A stretch of DNA of 64,000 nt from Peptacetobacter sp900550335 (GTDB lineage: Bacteria; Bacillota; Clostridia; Peptostreptococcales; Peptostreptococcaceae). The stretch's first letter is position 1; each line of letters begins with the position of its first letter. The position numbers and the translations under genes were made by a program. The notes under the pieces are model-generated. The model was given only the letters and a program-made list of their open reading frames with translations, had not been told where the DNA came from and searched no databases. The stretch is taken from NCBI RefSeq assembly GCF_047528295.1, contig NZ_CP180001.1, forward strand, positions 186,001 to 250,000, in the 5' to 3' direction. This document shows positions 1-7,670 of the stretch, in pieces.

Positions 1-40
<40 letters not shown>

Positions 41-189
41 AAAATGTTGAATCCGCTCAGATGTTATCTCAAAATATCTGGCATGGTTTGTATGGCGTTC
101 GAATTATTTATTCGAACTAAATATATCTGCTGTTCAGTTTTCAAAGTTCATTTTCTATTTCTCTGCCCTCTCTCTCAAGGACAAGTATT

Positions 190-218
190 ATAATATCACC
201 TTTGATTTATATCGTCAA
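190..218 (-). promoter_or_regulatory. rRNA operon promoter (-35/-10)
   Basis: On the minus strand a TTGACG -35 (213-218) and a TATTAT -10 (190-195, within TATTATAAT) are separated by 17 bases. The leader from about 183 down to 41 contains AACTTTGAAAACTGAACAG, a sequence typical of rRNA operon leaders. Placement about 150 bases before the 16S start supports a ribosomal promoter. Confidence 0.8.
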
Positions 219-249
219 CACTTTTTTAAAACTTTTTTCAAAAAACTTT

Positions 250-1029
250 TTATAATATCAATTTCTTTAAAAGTTCTTTCTTAATTTCCATGAATTTTGG
301 ATTGCTTAATATATCTATATTTCTTGGTCTTTCAAAGTCTATATCTATTGTCTCCACGATTTTACCAGGATTTTTGCTTAACACAATTACTCTGTCTGCC
401 ATAAGTATAGCTTCCTCTATATCATGAGTTACAAATATTATAGATGGCTTATAAAGCTCCCATAGTTTTAGCGTTAAATTTTGCATTTCTATCCTTGTCT
501 GATAATCAAGAGCAGAAAAAGGTTCATCCATTAAAAGCATGTCCGGCTTCATTATAAGAACTCTGGCAAGTGCAACTCTCTGCTGCATCCCCCCAGATAA
601 GTGCTTTGGATAATACTTTTTATATCCATCCAATCCTATTTCTTTTACAAACTCATCAACTTTAGAAGAAATCTCTTCCTTAGTAAATTTTTTTAGCTTC
701 AATCCATATCCAATATTATCTTCTACAGTCATCCAATCAAATAACGCTGGTCTTTGGAAAATATATCCTCTATCAGAAGATGGTGAACTCACTTTTTCAT
801 CCTTAAATAAAATATCTCCGTCAAAGCAATTATTTATACCACCTATCGCACTTAGTAAAGTTGATTTACCACATCCACTAGGCCCAATTATACTTACAAT
901 TTCCCCTTCTCTTACATCTAAATTAATATCATCTAAAACAATCTTTTTTTCTTTTCCATTTTTAAATGAAATCCCAAGATTTTTGACAGATAAAATAACA
1001 TCTTTTTTTAAATTATTCAAAATCATCAC
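250..1029 (-). CDS. ABC transporter ATP-binding protein, NitT/TauT (SsuB/TauB) type
   Basis: This is the cytoplasmic ATPase of a three-gene importer. Visible motifs are Walker A GPSGCGKST (about residues 49-57), signature LSGGMQQRVAL, Walker B LLMDEPFSALD and the switch histidine in FVTHD. The length of 259 aa is normal for the SsuB/TauB/ThiZ family. It is the last gene of a minus-strand operon with the permease (14 bp gap), a lipoprotein binding protein and a radical SAM enzyme. Two adjacent ATG codons (1029 and 1026) are possible starts. The substrate cannot be read from the ATPase. Family members carry sulfonates, nitrate, pyrimidines or other small organics. Confidence 0.9.
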   Translation of the reverse strand: MMILNNLKKDVILSVKNLGISFKNGKEKKIVLDDINLDVREGEIVSIIGPSGCGKSTLLSAIGGINNCFDGDILFKDEKVSSPSSDRGYIFQRPALFDWMTVEDNIGYGLKLKKFTKEEISSKVDEFVKEIGLDGYKKYYPKHLSGGMQQRVALARVLIMKPDMLLMDEPFSALDYQTRIEMQNLTLKLWELYKPSIIFVTHDIEEAILMADRVIVLSKNPGKIVETIDIDFERPRNIDILSNPKFMEIKKELLKKLIL

Positions 1030-1043
1030 CTCAAATCCAAGTT

Positions 1044-1823
1044 TTAATTATCGTATGGTCTAATTAATTTAAATATAGAAACTAAAAGTAAATCACAAAT
1101 TCTACCAAGTATAGCAATTGCAATCATACATACTATAATCATATCTACATTTCCCAGCATCCTCGAATCCATCATAACAGCCCCAAGTCCTTCATTAACA
1201 CCTGTAAGCTCTCCTAAAACTAAATACGCCCAACAAACTCCCATAGAAAGTCTAAGTCCAGAAAAAATCCCTGGAAGTGATGAAGGTAAAATTATGCTCC
1301 ACAATAACTCTCTCGAATTTGCACCCAATACTCTTCCTGCATTTATAACCATCGGATCCACATCTAAAACCGCTCTCAATGTATTAACATAAACTGGGAA
1401 AAATGCTGCCAATGAAATTAAGAATATAGTAGTCTTATTTCCTACACCAAACCAAACCATAGCAATTGGAAACCATCCTACACCAGGAATCATTCTTATA
1501 ATATGGATAAATGGATCAAATAATCTCTTAACCATTAAAAAATGCCCTGATAAAATTCCAAAAATCACACCTAAAACTGAGGCAATTCCAAATCCCCATA
1601 CAACTCTGTAAAGACTAGCAATTGCATTTTCAAAGAACTTGCCTGAATATGCAGTTAGTTCCCGATTGCCAGTTACAAAGTCAACAAAACAATCCCAAAC
1701 TCTACTAAGAGAAGGAAGTAAATATTCAGGAGTGTTCAATATCTTTGGAAGCACAATCCAAGAAATAATAAACAACCCCGGCACTATGAAATTAACAAAA
1801 TCTATCTTTTTTTCTTTAGTCAT
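1044..1823 (-). CDS. ABC transporter permease, NitT/TauT (SsuC/TauC) type
   Basis: An integral membrane permease of 259 aa with about six hydrophobic segments. It contains the BPD_transp_1 coupling loop (GRVLGANSRELLWSIILPSSLPGIFSGLRL, split as GRVLGANSRELLW and ILPSSLPGIFSGLR, about residues 163-192), which contacts the ATPase. The segment RMIPGVGWFPIAMVWFGVGN is characteristic of SsuC/TauC-like permeases. It lies between the ATPase and the substrate-binding lipoprotein, as usual for this importer class. ATG start at 1823; the upstream gap holds a GGGAG-like ribosome site. Confidence 0.9.
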   Translation of the reverse strand: MTKEKKIDFVNFIVPGLFIISWIVLPKILNTPEYLLPSLSRVWDCFVDFVTGNRELTAYSGKFFENAIASLYRVVWGFGIASVLGVIFGILSGHFLMVKRLFDPFIHIIRMIPGVGWFPIAMVWFGVGNKTTIFLISLAAFFPVYVNTLRAVLDVDPMVINAGRVLGANSRELLWSIILPSSLPGIFSGLRLSMGVCWAYLVLGELTGVNEGLGAVMMDSRMLGNVDMIIVCMIAIAILGRICDLLLVSIFKLIRPYDN

Positions 1824-1918
1824 TAAAATTTACTCCCTTCACTTAAATAAAATCCTTTTTAATATTTCCAAATTTAACTGTCTTTTTTAATATTTTCTAG
1901 CTTTATCTATATTTTTTA

Positions 1919-2884
1919 CTATCTTTTCATCTTAGTATTTTCTAAGAAACTTAAATCAAACATAGCATCTATGTCTGGAACTTTTTCTATCATACCAAGT
2001 TCTTTCATTCTTTCAGCTAATTTTTTAACCTGTTCAACTGTTTCTGGAGTTATATCCCAAGAAAGCTCTATATTTTCAGTAGATTTTTCAAGGTATTTCT
2101 TTTCTGTACCAAATTCAGCTGCTTTATTTATCCATTCTTCTTTGCTTGCCATAAGGTGTTTACTAGCTTTAACGTGTTTATCAACTAATTCCTGTATCTT
2201 TTCTGGATTTTCCTTTATTTCGTCCTCAGTTGTTATCATAGCTGCATTTATATATCCTATACTATCATCATAATATGGGTATTCTAATATTTTTCCGTAT
2301 CCTTCTTCAACAGCTATTGATGGATATGGCTCACCACTACAGAACGCATCTATTGAACCAGATGCAAGAGCCTGTCCCATATCAAAGAAGTCTATCTTTT
2401 TAAGAGTAACATCTTTATCTGGATCTAACCCAGCTCTATTTAACACTTCTAATAATAGTATATGGTGCATTGTACCTGGTACATAAGCTATAGTTTTTCC
2501 TTTTAAATCTTTTGTTGTGTTTATACCGCTATCTTTTCCTACAACTAATGCTGAGCATTTTTCAGTCATACTTGCTACTACTTTTATTGGTTCTCCTTTA
2601 GATGCTGCCATTATTGCAGTTACCCAAGTAGTTCCTGTAAAGTCTAGGTCTCCAGAAAGAAGTGCTGTTTTCATATCTCCTGGATTTGTAAATGGTTTAA
2701 CTTCTAGATTTTCACTTTCATCAGAAAAATCTTCATAGAAGAAAGGCTGTATTGTCTGAGCAGTCTTCCAAGTTCCAACTGTCATGTTCTTAGCATCCGA
2801 CGACTCAGTTTTTTTGCCACATCCTACCATACTTCCCGCTAATATCGTCGCAGAAAGTATCACGCTTAATAATTTTTTGTTCAT
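1919..2884 (-). CDS. ABC transporter substrate-binding lipoprotein, NMT1/SsuA-like
   Basis: A 321-aa secreted lipoprotein: the N-terminus is a type II signal peptide ending in the lipobox MVGC (Cys at about residue 22), followed by a periplasmic-binding-protein fold. The segments DLDFTGTTWVTAIMAASKGEP and GKTIAYVPGTMHHILL match the NMT1/SsuA-type pattern of finding ligand sites in nitrate, sulfonate, taurine and pyrimidine-precursor binders. It precedes its permease and ATPase on the same strand and follows a radical SAM gene by 53 bp. The AGGAGG ribosome site precedes the ATG. The substrate is unknown. Pairing with a BioB-like enzyme suggests a cofactor precursor or another specialised small molecule, which is inference. 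Confidence 0.88.
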   Translation of the reverse strand: MNKKLLSVILSATILAGSMVGCGKKTESSDAKNMTVGTWKTAQTIQPFFYEDFSDESENLEVKPFTNPGDMKTALLSGDLDFTGTTWVTAIMAASKGEPIKVVASMTEKCSALVVGKDSGINTTKDLKGKTIAYVPGTMHHILLLEVLNRAGLDPDKDVTLKKIDFFDMGQALASGSIDAFCSGEPYPSIAVEEGYGKILEYPYYDDSIGYINAAMITTEDEIKENPEKIQELVDKHVKASKHLMASKEEWINKAAEFGTEKKYLEKSTENIELSWDITPETVEQVKKLAERMKELGMIEKVPDIDAMFDLSFLENTKMKR

Positions 2885-2937
2885 ATTTTCCTCCTAAAAT
2901 ATATATTTTTTTATTTATTACCAATTTTATTAATTGA

Positions 2938-3969
2938 TTATTTTACTTTTACATCAAATCCATTTTTTAAAAGAGTCTCTTTTGATTTTTCTATATCCTG
3001 CCCATTCCAAGCATCCAAATACATAGTATTATCTCTAGGAATTGCTCCAATGTCGACAACTAAAGAATTTGCTCCACATCTAAGAGATTTTTCTGTAAGA
3101 GGGTGTATAATCATATCCTCTATCTTATCCTTTGAAAAAATTCTAAAAATAGCTGTAATCTGAGCTATTCTATTCTTGTCAATTTCTCCAAGTTTATATT
3201 TAGGCGTACCCTCAACTGCAACTCTCGGCATAATTCCTGATACCTTTGTTCCTATACCCAAAATTTCTTCCATTCTATCAGCAATTTCTTCATTTGTATG
3301 TTCTGGACCAATAGGCTCTAAATACTGAGATAAAATCATTCCTGAAGATATTACATTTTTCATAGCCTTTTCTCTTTCAGCCACATCAAAGTTAGTATCA
3401 TCGCCTTCTCTAAATCTCATAGCTTCATACACCATTTCAAATCCAGCATCCTTTAGTTTTTCTGCTTCAATTGTAGCATCTGTTCCTGTATTTGCAGTTA
3501 ATATAAAATCCTTATCTTTTCCATACCTATTATTTAAAATCTTTCCATATTTAACAAGTTTTTCTATATCAAAAAATTCAGTAGTTCTTAAAACTAACCA
3601 ATCTATTCCCTGTTTTACAAATTTATCAGCAAGACTTAAAATCTGTTCTTCGCTTAGCTCATAAGATTTTTTATTATTATTCCATTTATCTCCTAATGAA
3701 CAAAACTTACAATTCATCTTACAACTTGAATAATCTATTCCTATAGCAGCCCAAACCTTTCCTCTATTTCCTGTTACTTCTCTACAAACCTCATCTGCCC
3801 TATTTAAAATATCTTCAACTATTGGAGATTCCCGAGGTATGCTCAATAAATTTATTACATCATTTTTATCTATATCAAGTTTATTTTTTATCTTTTCTAA
3901 AGACTTTTCTATTTCTGTATTTAAATTAAATTCTTTACTTAAAATAATATTTTCATTCAAAACTTTCAC
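2938..3969 (-). CDS. Radical SAM protein, biotin-synthase/HmdB-like
   Basis: A 343-aa radical SAM enzyme with the [4Fe-4S] motif C-x3-C-x2-C in SSCKMNCKFCSLG (about residues 83-90). The fold continues through the SAM-binding region (TANTGTD, VYEAMRFREGD) and a C-terminal half resembling the BATS domain of BioB, HydE, PylB and HmdB. It does not look like BioB itself: the usual BioB [2Fe-2S] ligands are not evident, and no other biotin genes are near. It is the first gene of the operon that continues with the ABC importer, so substrate uptake and conversion are probably coupled. The exact reaction cannot be assigned. Confidence 0.82.
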   Translation of the reverse strand: MKVLNENIILSKEFNLNTEIEKSLEKIKNKLDIDKNDVINLLSIPRESPIVEDILNRADEVCREVTGNRGKVWAAIGIDYSSCKMNCKFCSLGDKWNNNKKSYELSEEQILSLADKFVKQGIDWLVLRTTEFFDIEKLVKYGKILNNRYGKDKDFILTANTGTDATIEAEKLKDAGFEMVYEAMRFREGDDTNFDVAEREKAMKNVISSGMILSQYLEPIGPEHTNEEIADRMEEILGIGTKVSGIMPRVAVEGTPKYKLGEIDKNRIAQITAIFRIFSKDKIEDMIIHPLTEKSLRCGANSLVVDIGAIPRDNTMYLDAWNGQDIEKSKETLLKNGFDVKVK

Positions 3970-4007
3970 CTACCACTTCCAAATTTATATCTCTTAACTT
4001 ATTTTCA

Positions 4008-4029
4008 TATTATCATCTAAATGATAATA
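4008..4029. promoter_or_regulatory. Perfect inverted repeat upstream of the radical SAM gene
   Basis: TATTATCAT and ATGATAATA are separated by four bases, about 40 bp before the radical SAM start. The repeat resembles an operator in size and symmetry and is loosely Fur-box-like (TGATAAT half-sites), but the spacing is not that of a classical Fur site. The rest of the 388-bp divergent gap (3970-4357) is AT-rich, and I see no riboswitch in it. Confidence 0.4.
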
Positions 4030-4357
4030 ATTTCCATACTTATATAATTTTACTATACTTTTTAAATTTATATTCAAATTTTCTATGATATTATTTATTA
4101 TAACTATTATAAATTTTACTTATGAACATTTATTCTTTAAATATGAGTATTATTCCAAAATATAACTAAAGTTGTTTTTAGAATAATTAAATGTAAATTT
4201 AAAGCATTAAGTATATAATATGTAGTATAATAATATCTATACGTTTGATTATTTTGGGATAATATCATTAAAATATATTTAAAGATATTAACAAATGTAA
4301 GTAATATATTTTTAAATTAACGGACTAAATTTAACCGTTTGAAAAGGAGGAATTGTT

Positions 4358-5008
4358 TTGAGTTTCAATTATGTAAGAGAACCTGGCAATGGATTTACTC
4401 ATTTATTTGGTGCTATTTTATCTTTTGTTGGACTTTTAGCACTAGTTATTAAAACTTCTATAGTAATGCCTACTCCATTAGCTATAACTTCTGTGATAAT
4501 TTTTGGAATAAGTATGATTCTTTTATATACAGCTTCTACTGTATATCATTTGGTTATTTCTTCAGATAAAGTTATCGCTTGGCTGAGAAAAATAGATCAC
4601 TCTATGATATTTGTGTTGATAGCTGGTTCATATGCACCATTTTGTATGATTTCACTAAATGGCAAAGGCGGATATGCTTTATTTGCAATAGTCAGCATTG
4701 CAGCTATTGCGGGTGTCTGCTTTAAACTAATTTGGTTTAATTGTCCTCGTTGGATTTCTACAATAATATATATCGCAATGGGTTGGGTTTCTGTAGCCCT
4801 TATAGTTCCACTTTATCATGCACTTTCACTTAGTGGACTTATGCTTCTTGTTGTAGGAGGATTATTCTACACAATAGGCGCTGTAATATATGCTACTAAA
4901 CCAAAATTTTTAGAGTTTAAACATTTCGGTTTCCACGAAATTTTCCATATATTTATAATCCTTGGAAGTCTATGCCACTTCTTCTGTGTATTCTTCTATG
5001 TTTTATAA
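4358..5008 (+). CDS. Hemolysin III / PAQR-family membrane protein
   Basis: A 216-aa polytopic membrane protein with about seven hydrophobic segments. Hallmarks of the HlyIII/PAQR family are the N-terminal EPGNGFTHLFGA, the histidine-containing STVYHL, DHSMIFVLIAGSYAPF, and the C-terminal HEIFHIFIILGSLCHF. The conserved His and Asp residues are the predicted metal site. The function in bacteria is poorly known, and membrane homeostasis is a common suggestion. The start is TTG at 4358, chosen because a strong AAGGAGG (4344-4350) sits seven bases upstream. Single gene, divergent from the radical SAM operon. Confidence 0.9.
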   Translation: MSFNYVREPGNGFTHLFGAILSFVGLLALVIKTSIVMPTPLAITSVIIFGISMILLYTASTVYHLVISSDKVIAWLRKIDHSMIFVLIAGSYAPFCMISLNGKGGYALFAIVSIAAIAGVCFKLIWFNCPRWISTIIYIAMGWVSVALIVPLYHALSLSGLMLLVVGGLFYTIGAVIYATKPKFLEFKHFGFHEIFHIFIILGSLCHFFCVFFYVL

Positions 5009-5047
5009 ATTATTGTATTGATATTTTACTCTATACATTGATATAAT

Positions 5048-5086
5048 TAGTTGATATGTCTATATAGATATATCAACTATTTTTTT
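5048..5086 (+). terminator. Terminator after the hemolysin III gene
   Basis: TAGTTGATAT (5048-5057) pairs with ATATCAACTA (5070-5079) and is followed by seven T residues. It lies directly before the ribosome site of the DUF1097 gene. A possible promoter for that gene (TTGATA 5017-5022, TATAAT 5042-5047, 19-bp spacer) overlaps its left side. Confidence 0.7.
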
Positions 5087-5100
5087 ATAAGGAGAAATAT

Positions 5101-5568
5101 ATGTCAAAAAAATTATCTAATAATACTCTATCAGCTTTTGCAACAGCTCTTCTTTGTACAGTTTGGATGGTTATTGCAAATGCGACAGGTCTTTTAGGTT
5201 GGGCTGGTTTTGCAGGATGTACAGCTTATTTTGCTGGACCTAAAAAAGGTGTGTCTGCTCTTCCACTTACTTTTGCTTGTGTTGGAAGTGGTGTGGCTTA
5301 TGCATTAATATCAGTTCATTTAGGAAATCAGATAGACTTTGCCCAGATAGGCCTTGTATTTACATTTGTAACTACATTCCTTATGTGTGCAGGTGGAAAA
5401 ATAGGTATAATCTCATTCGTTCCAGGGGCGTTCATGGGTTCATTCTCTACATTTGCTGCTGGTGGGGACTTTATGATAATACCTTCTATTGCAGCAGGTA
5501 TAATATTAGGACTTTGCTGTGATACATTAGGCAAAAAATTATGTGCTATGTTTGGCTCAGAGGAATAA
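5101..5568 (+). CDS. DUF1097 family membrane protein
   Basis: A 155-aa very hydrophobic protein with about five membrane segments. The glycine-rich pattern WAGFAGCTAYFAGPKKG, and FVPGAFMGSFSTFA further on, fits DUF1097 (YcdZ-like inner-membrane proteins). No function is established for the family. The ATG follows AAGGAG by seven bases. It is separated from the upstream hemolysin III gene by a hairpin and is followed by a strong bidirectional terminator, so it is probably monocistronic. Confidence 0.8.
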   Translation: MSKKLSNNTLSAFATALLCTVWMVIANATGLLGWAGFAGCTAYFAGPKKGVSALPLTFACVGSGVAYALISVHLGNQIDFAQIGLVFTFVTTFLMCAGGKIGIISFVPGAFMGSFSTFAAGGDFMIIPSIAAGIILGLCCDTLGKKLCAMFGSEE

Positions 5569-5582
5569 ATACTTTAAAAAAC

Positions 5583-5620
5583 AAAAAGAGATGTAACAGT
5601 TTTCTATTACATCTCTTTTT
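5583..5620. terminator. Bidirectional terminator
   Basis: AAAAAGAGATGTAA (5583-5596) pairs perfectly with TTACATCTCTTTTT (5607-5620), with A/T tails on both sides. It serves the plus-strand DUF1097 gene and can serve the minus-strand symporter gene. Confidence 0.85.
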
Positions 5621-5787
5621 CATTGTTTTGTCTTTTGAATCTTAAATCTTAACTTTATATTTAATATTGATTTCGCACCACCAAAATCAATACTATAAAC
5701 TCACTTAATATCTCCCGATTTTACTATTATTTAAATCAATTAATCTTATACTTATAATTTTATACTTTTAATATGAAATTTTATAGT

Positions 5788-7182
5788 TTATTTTTGATCC
5801 TTATCTGAATCTCCATTTACATATTTCTTGTATATCCCCATTACTACTCCACTAAGTGCAAATAGTGCTATAGCATTTGGTATAACCATTAAACCATTGA
5901 AACAGTCAGCTAACTGCCAAACTAATTCAACTTTTAATGTAGATCCAACTATTATAAATAGTATAACTATTAGTGAATATATTTTTACTGCCTTCTGTCC
6001 GAATAAATATTTTACGTTTATCCGTCCAAAGAAATGCCATCCAAGTATAGTAGAGAATGCGAAGAATAATAAGCATATTGCTATAAATAAATCTCCTCCA
6101 CTACCAAAAGTATTTACGAAAGCTGTCTGAGTAAGTGCTATACCTTCTTTTCCTGAATCTAAAACACCACTAGTTAATATAGAGAATGCTGTTAAGTTTA
6201 ATATTATGAAAGTATCTATAAATACACTGACCATAGCTGTTAATCCCTGTTCATGAGGGTTTTTAGCTGCTGCTCTTGCGTGTGCATGAGGTGTAGAACC
6301 CATACCAGCTTCATTAGAGAATAATCCTCTTGCTACACCGTAACGTATAGCTTCTTTTATAGATATACCAACTGCACCACCAAGTACTGCTTTTGGATTA
6401 AATGCTCCAACTATTATCATTTTAAAAGCTTCAGGAACTTCTGATATATTCATTCCTATTAAAGCTAAACTTCCTATTATATATACGAATGCCATTATAG
6501 GTACTATTTTTTCAACAACTGATGCCAATCTCTGTGTTCCACCTATAAACACAAATCCCGCTACTACAGCTATTAATAAACCAACTGTTATTGGAGGTAT
6601 GTTTATATTTCTACTTGCAAAAACTTCTGAGAATGCTGCACCAATTGAGTTTGACTGAACCATATTACCCATAAATCCAAGTGCAAATATTATTAATACT
6701 GAGAATGTCGCTGCTAAGACTTTACCAAATTTCCCTTTAAATGCAGCTCTGATGTAGTATACAGGTCCTCCTGTTACCTCGCCATCTACAACTGTTTTAT
6801 ATTTCTGAGCAAGAGTTGCTTCTGAATAAATTGTAGCCATTCCAAAGAATGCACTAAGCCACATCCAGAATATAGCCCCTGGTCCACCAGAAAGAAGTGC
6901 TGTAGCTGCACCAGTTAAGTTGCCTGTACCAACCTGAGCTGCTATAGCTGTTGCTAATGACTGGAAAGGTGTCATTTCACCGTGTTCTTTCTTTTCACCA
7001 TTTAACTTTAGGTTTCCGAACACTAATCTGAAGCCCTCTCCAAATTTTCTAACCTGTATAAATTTTAATTTGAATGTGTAGTATATTCCAACTCCACATA
7101 AGATGAATAGTAGTAAGAAATTCCATAAAAATCCATTTACGGCTACTACTATGTCTAATAGATTGTCTAAAAATAATTCCAT
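5788..7182 (-). CDS. alsT: Sodium:alanine/glycine symporter (AGCS family)
   Basis: A 464-aa multi-spanning transporter of the alanine or glycine:cation symporter family. Family hallmarks are ATAIAAQVGTGNLTGAATAL near residues 87-106, GGPGAIFWMWLSAFFGMATIYSEATLAQKY (shown here in part) and the SNEAGMGSTPHAHA motif. It imports small neutral amino acids with Na+. The glycine riboswitch and terminator in its leader argue that glycine is a substrate or signal. ATG at 7182 is preceded by AAGGAGAG. Glutamine codons are CAG in 10 of 11 positions, the host pattern. The gene symbol follows the Bacillus orthologue family. Confidence 0.93.
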   Translation of the reverse strand: MELFLDNLLDIVVAVNGFLWNFLLLFILCGVGIYYTFKLKFIQVRKFGEGFRLVFGNLKLNGEKKEHGEMTPFQSLATAIAAQVGTGNLTGAATALLSGGPGAIFWMWLSAFFGMATIYSEATLAQKYKTVVDGEVTGGPVYYIRAAFKGKFGKVLAATFSVLIIFALGFMGNMVQSNSIGAAFSEVFASRNINIPPITVGLLIAVVAGFVFIGGTQRLASVVEKIVPIMAFVYIIGSLALIGMNISEVPEAFKMIIVGAFNPKAVLGGAVGISIKEAIRYGVARGLFSNEAGMGSTPHAHARAAAKNPHEQGLTAMVSVFIDTFIILNLTAFSILTSGVLDSGKEGIALTQTAFVNTFGSGGDLFIAICLLFFAFSTILGWHFFGRINVKYLFGQKAVKIYSLIVILFIIVGSTLKVELVWQLADCFNGLMVIPNAIALFALSGVVMGIYKKYVNGDSDKDQK

Positions 7183-7211
7183 GCGTTTACTCTCCTTTTC
7201 TTTTATTTTTG

Positions 7212-7243
7212 GAAATAAAAATAGAGCTGATATATCAGCTCCA
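7212..7243 (-). terminator. Leader terminator of the glycine riboswitch
   Basis: On the minus strand the perfect palindrome GAGCTGATATATCAGCTC (7224-7241) is followed by a U-rich tract, between the riboswitch aptamer and the symporter start. This is the likely expression platform. Whether glycine promotes or prevents its formation cannot be decided by eye. Single-aptamer switches before transporters are often OFF switches. Confidence 0.75.
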
Positions 7244-7299
7244 AAAAATAAGAGTAGAACATTTGCAAACAGACTTTTAAAATTTAATCTGCCTTACTG

Positions 7300-7382
7300 C
7301 TCTGTCCTTTTGCCTGAGAGATTTGCAAACCAAGTTTGCGTACACCTTCGGCGCCCCTTTTTTGGAGACTCTCCAGAGTTCC
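7300..7382 (-). ncRNA. Glycine riboswitch, single visible aptamer
   Basis: The minus strand shows the conserved glycine-aptamer core: CTCTGGAGAG, then GCGCCGAAGG, then CTCTCAGGCAAAAGGACAGAG. CTCTG and CAGAG close the P1 stem. No complete second aptamer is seen on either side, so this is a singlet. It lies in the leader of the AGCS symporter, followed by a terminator. Confidence 0.93.
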
Positions 7383-7431
7383 TAATAGATTTTATTAATA
7401 TTTATAAATACAACTTATCCATCTGCTTTTT

Positions 7432-7460
7432 ATAATATCATCTATTTTATTCAATTACAA
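7432..7460 (-). promoter_or_regulatory. Promoter of the glycine riboswitch-symporter transcript
   Basis: TTGTAA (-35, 7455-7460) and TATTAT (-10, 7432-7437) on the minus strand with a 17-bp spacer. The start would be about 7425, some 45 bases before the aptamer. Confidence 0.6.
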
Positions 7461-7490
7461 TATATTTTTTAAATTAATTATAATTTTCAA

Positions 7491-7536
7491 AAAACACACA
7501 TATTTTATTTTTATTTTTATAAAATATGTGTGTTTT
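7491..7536 (-). terminator. Hairpin terminator downstream of the P-type ATPase
   Basis: AAAACACACATATTTTAT pairs with ATAAAATATGTGTGTTTT (18-bp perfect stem). On the minus strand it ends in a run of T. It is 135 bp past the ATPase stop. Confidence 0.65.
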
Positions 7537-7563
7537 ATTGTTAATTTATTTATTTTTAGATGT

Positions 7564-7603
7564 ATACAATTATTTTTTTTACAGTACTAAAAAATAATTG
7601 TAT
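7564..7603. repeat. AT-rich perfect inverted repeat
   Basis: ATACAATTATTTTTT (7564-7578) and AAAAAATAATTGTAT (7589-7603) form a 15-bp stem with a ten-base loop, 70 bp past the ATPase stop. It is possibly a first 3'-end hairpin ahead of the terminator at 7491-7536. Confidence 0.5.
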
Positions 7604-7670
7604 CTATATAAAGAGTTTCTATTTTTCTATACTTTTGTTTATTAAGCTACTAAATTATATTAGCTTAAAA

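Noticed and set aside
3970..4357. TPP riboswitch or other leader RNA upstream of the radical SAM/NitT operon
   Set aside because: No THI-box core or other known leader pattern could be found on the minus strand.
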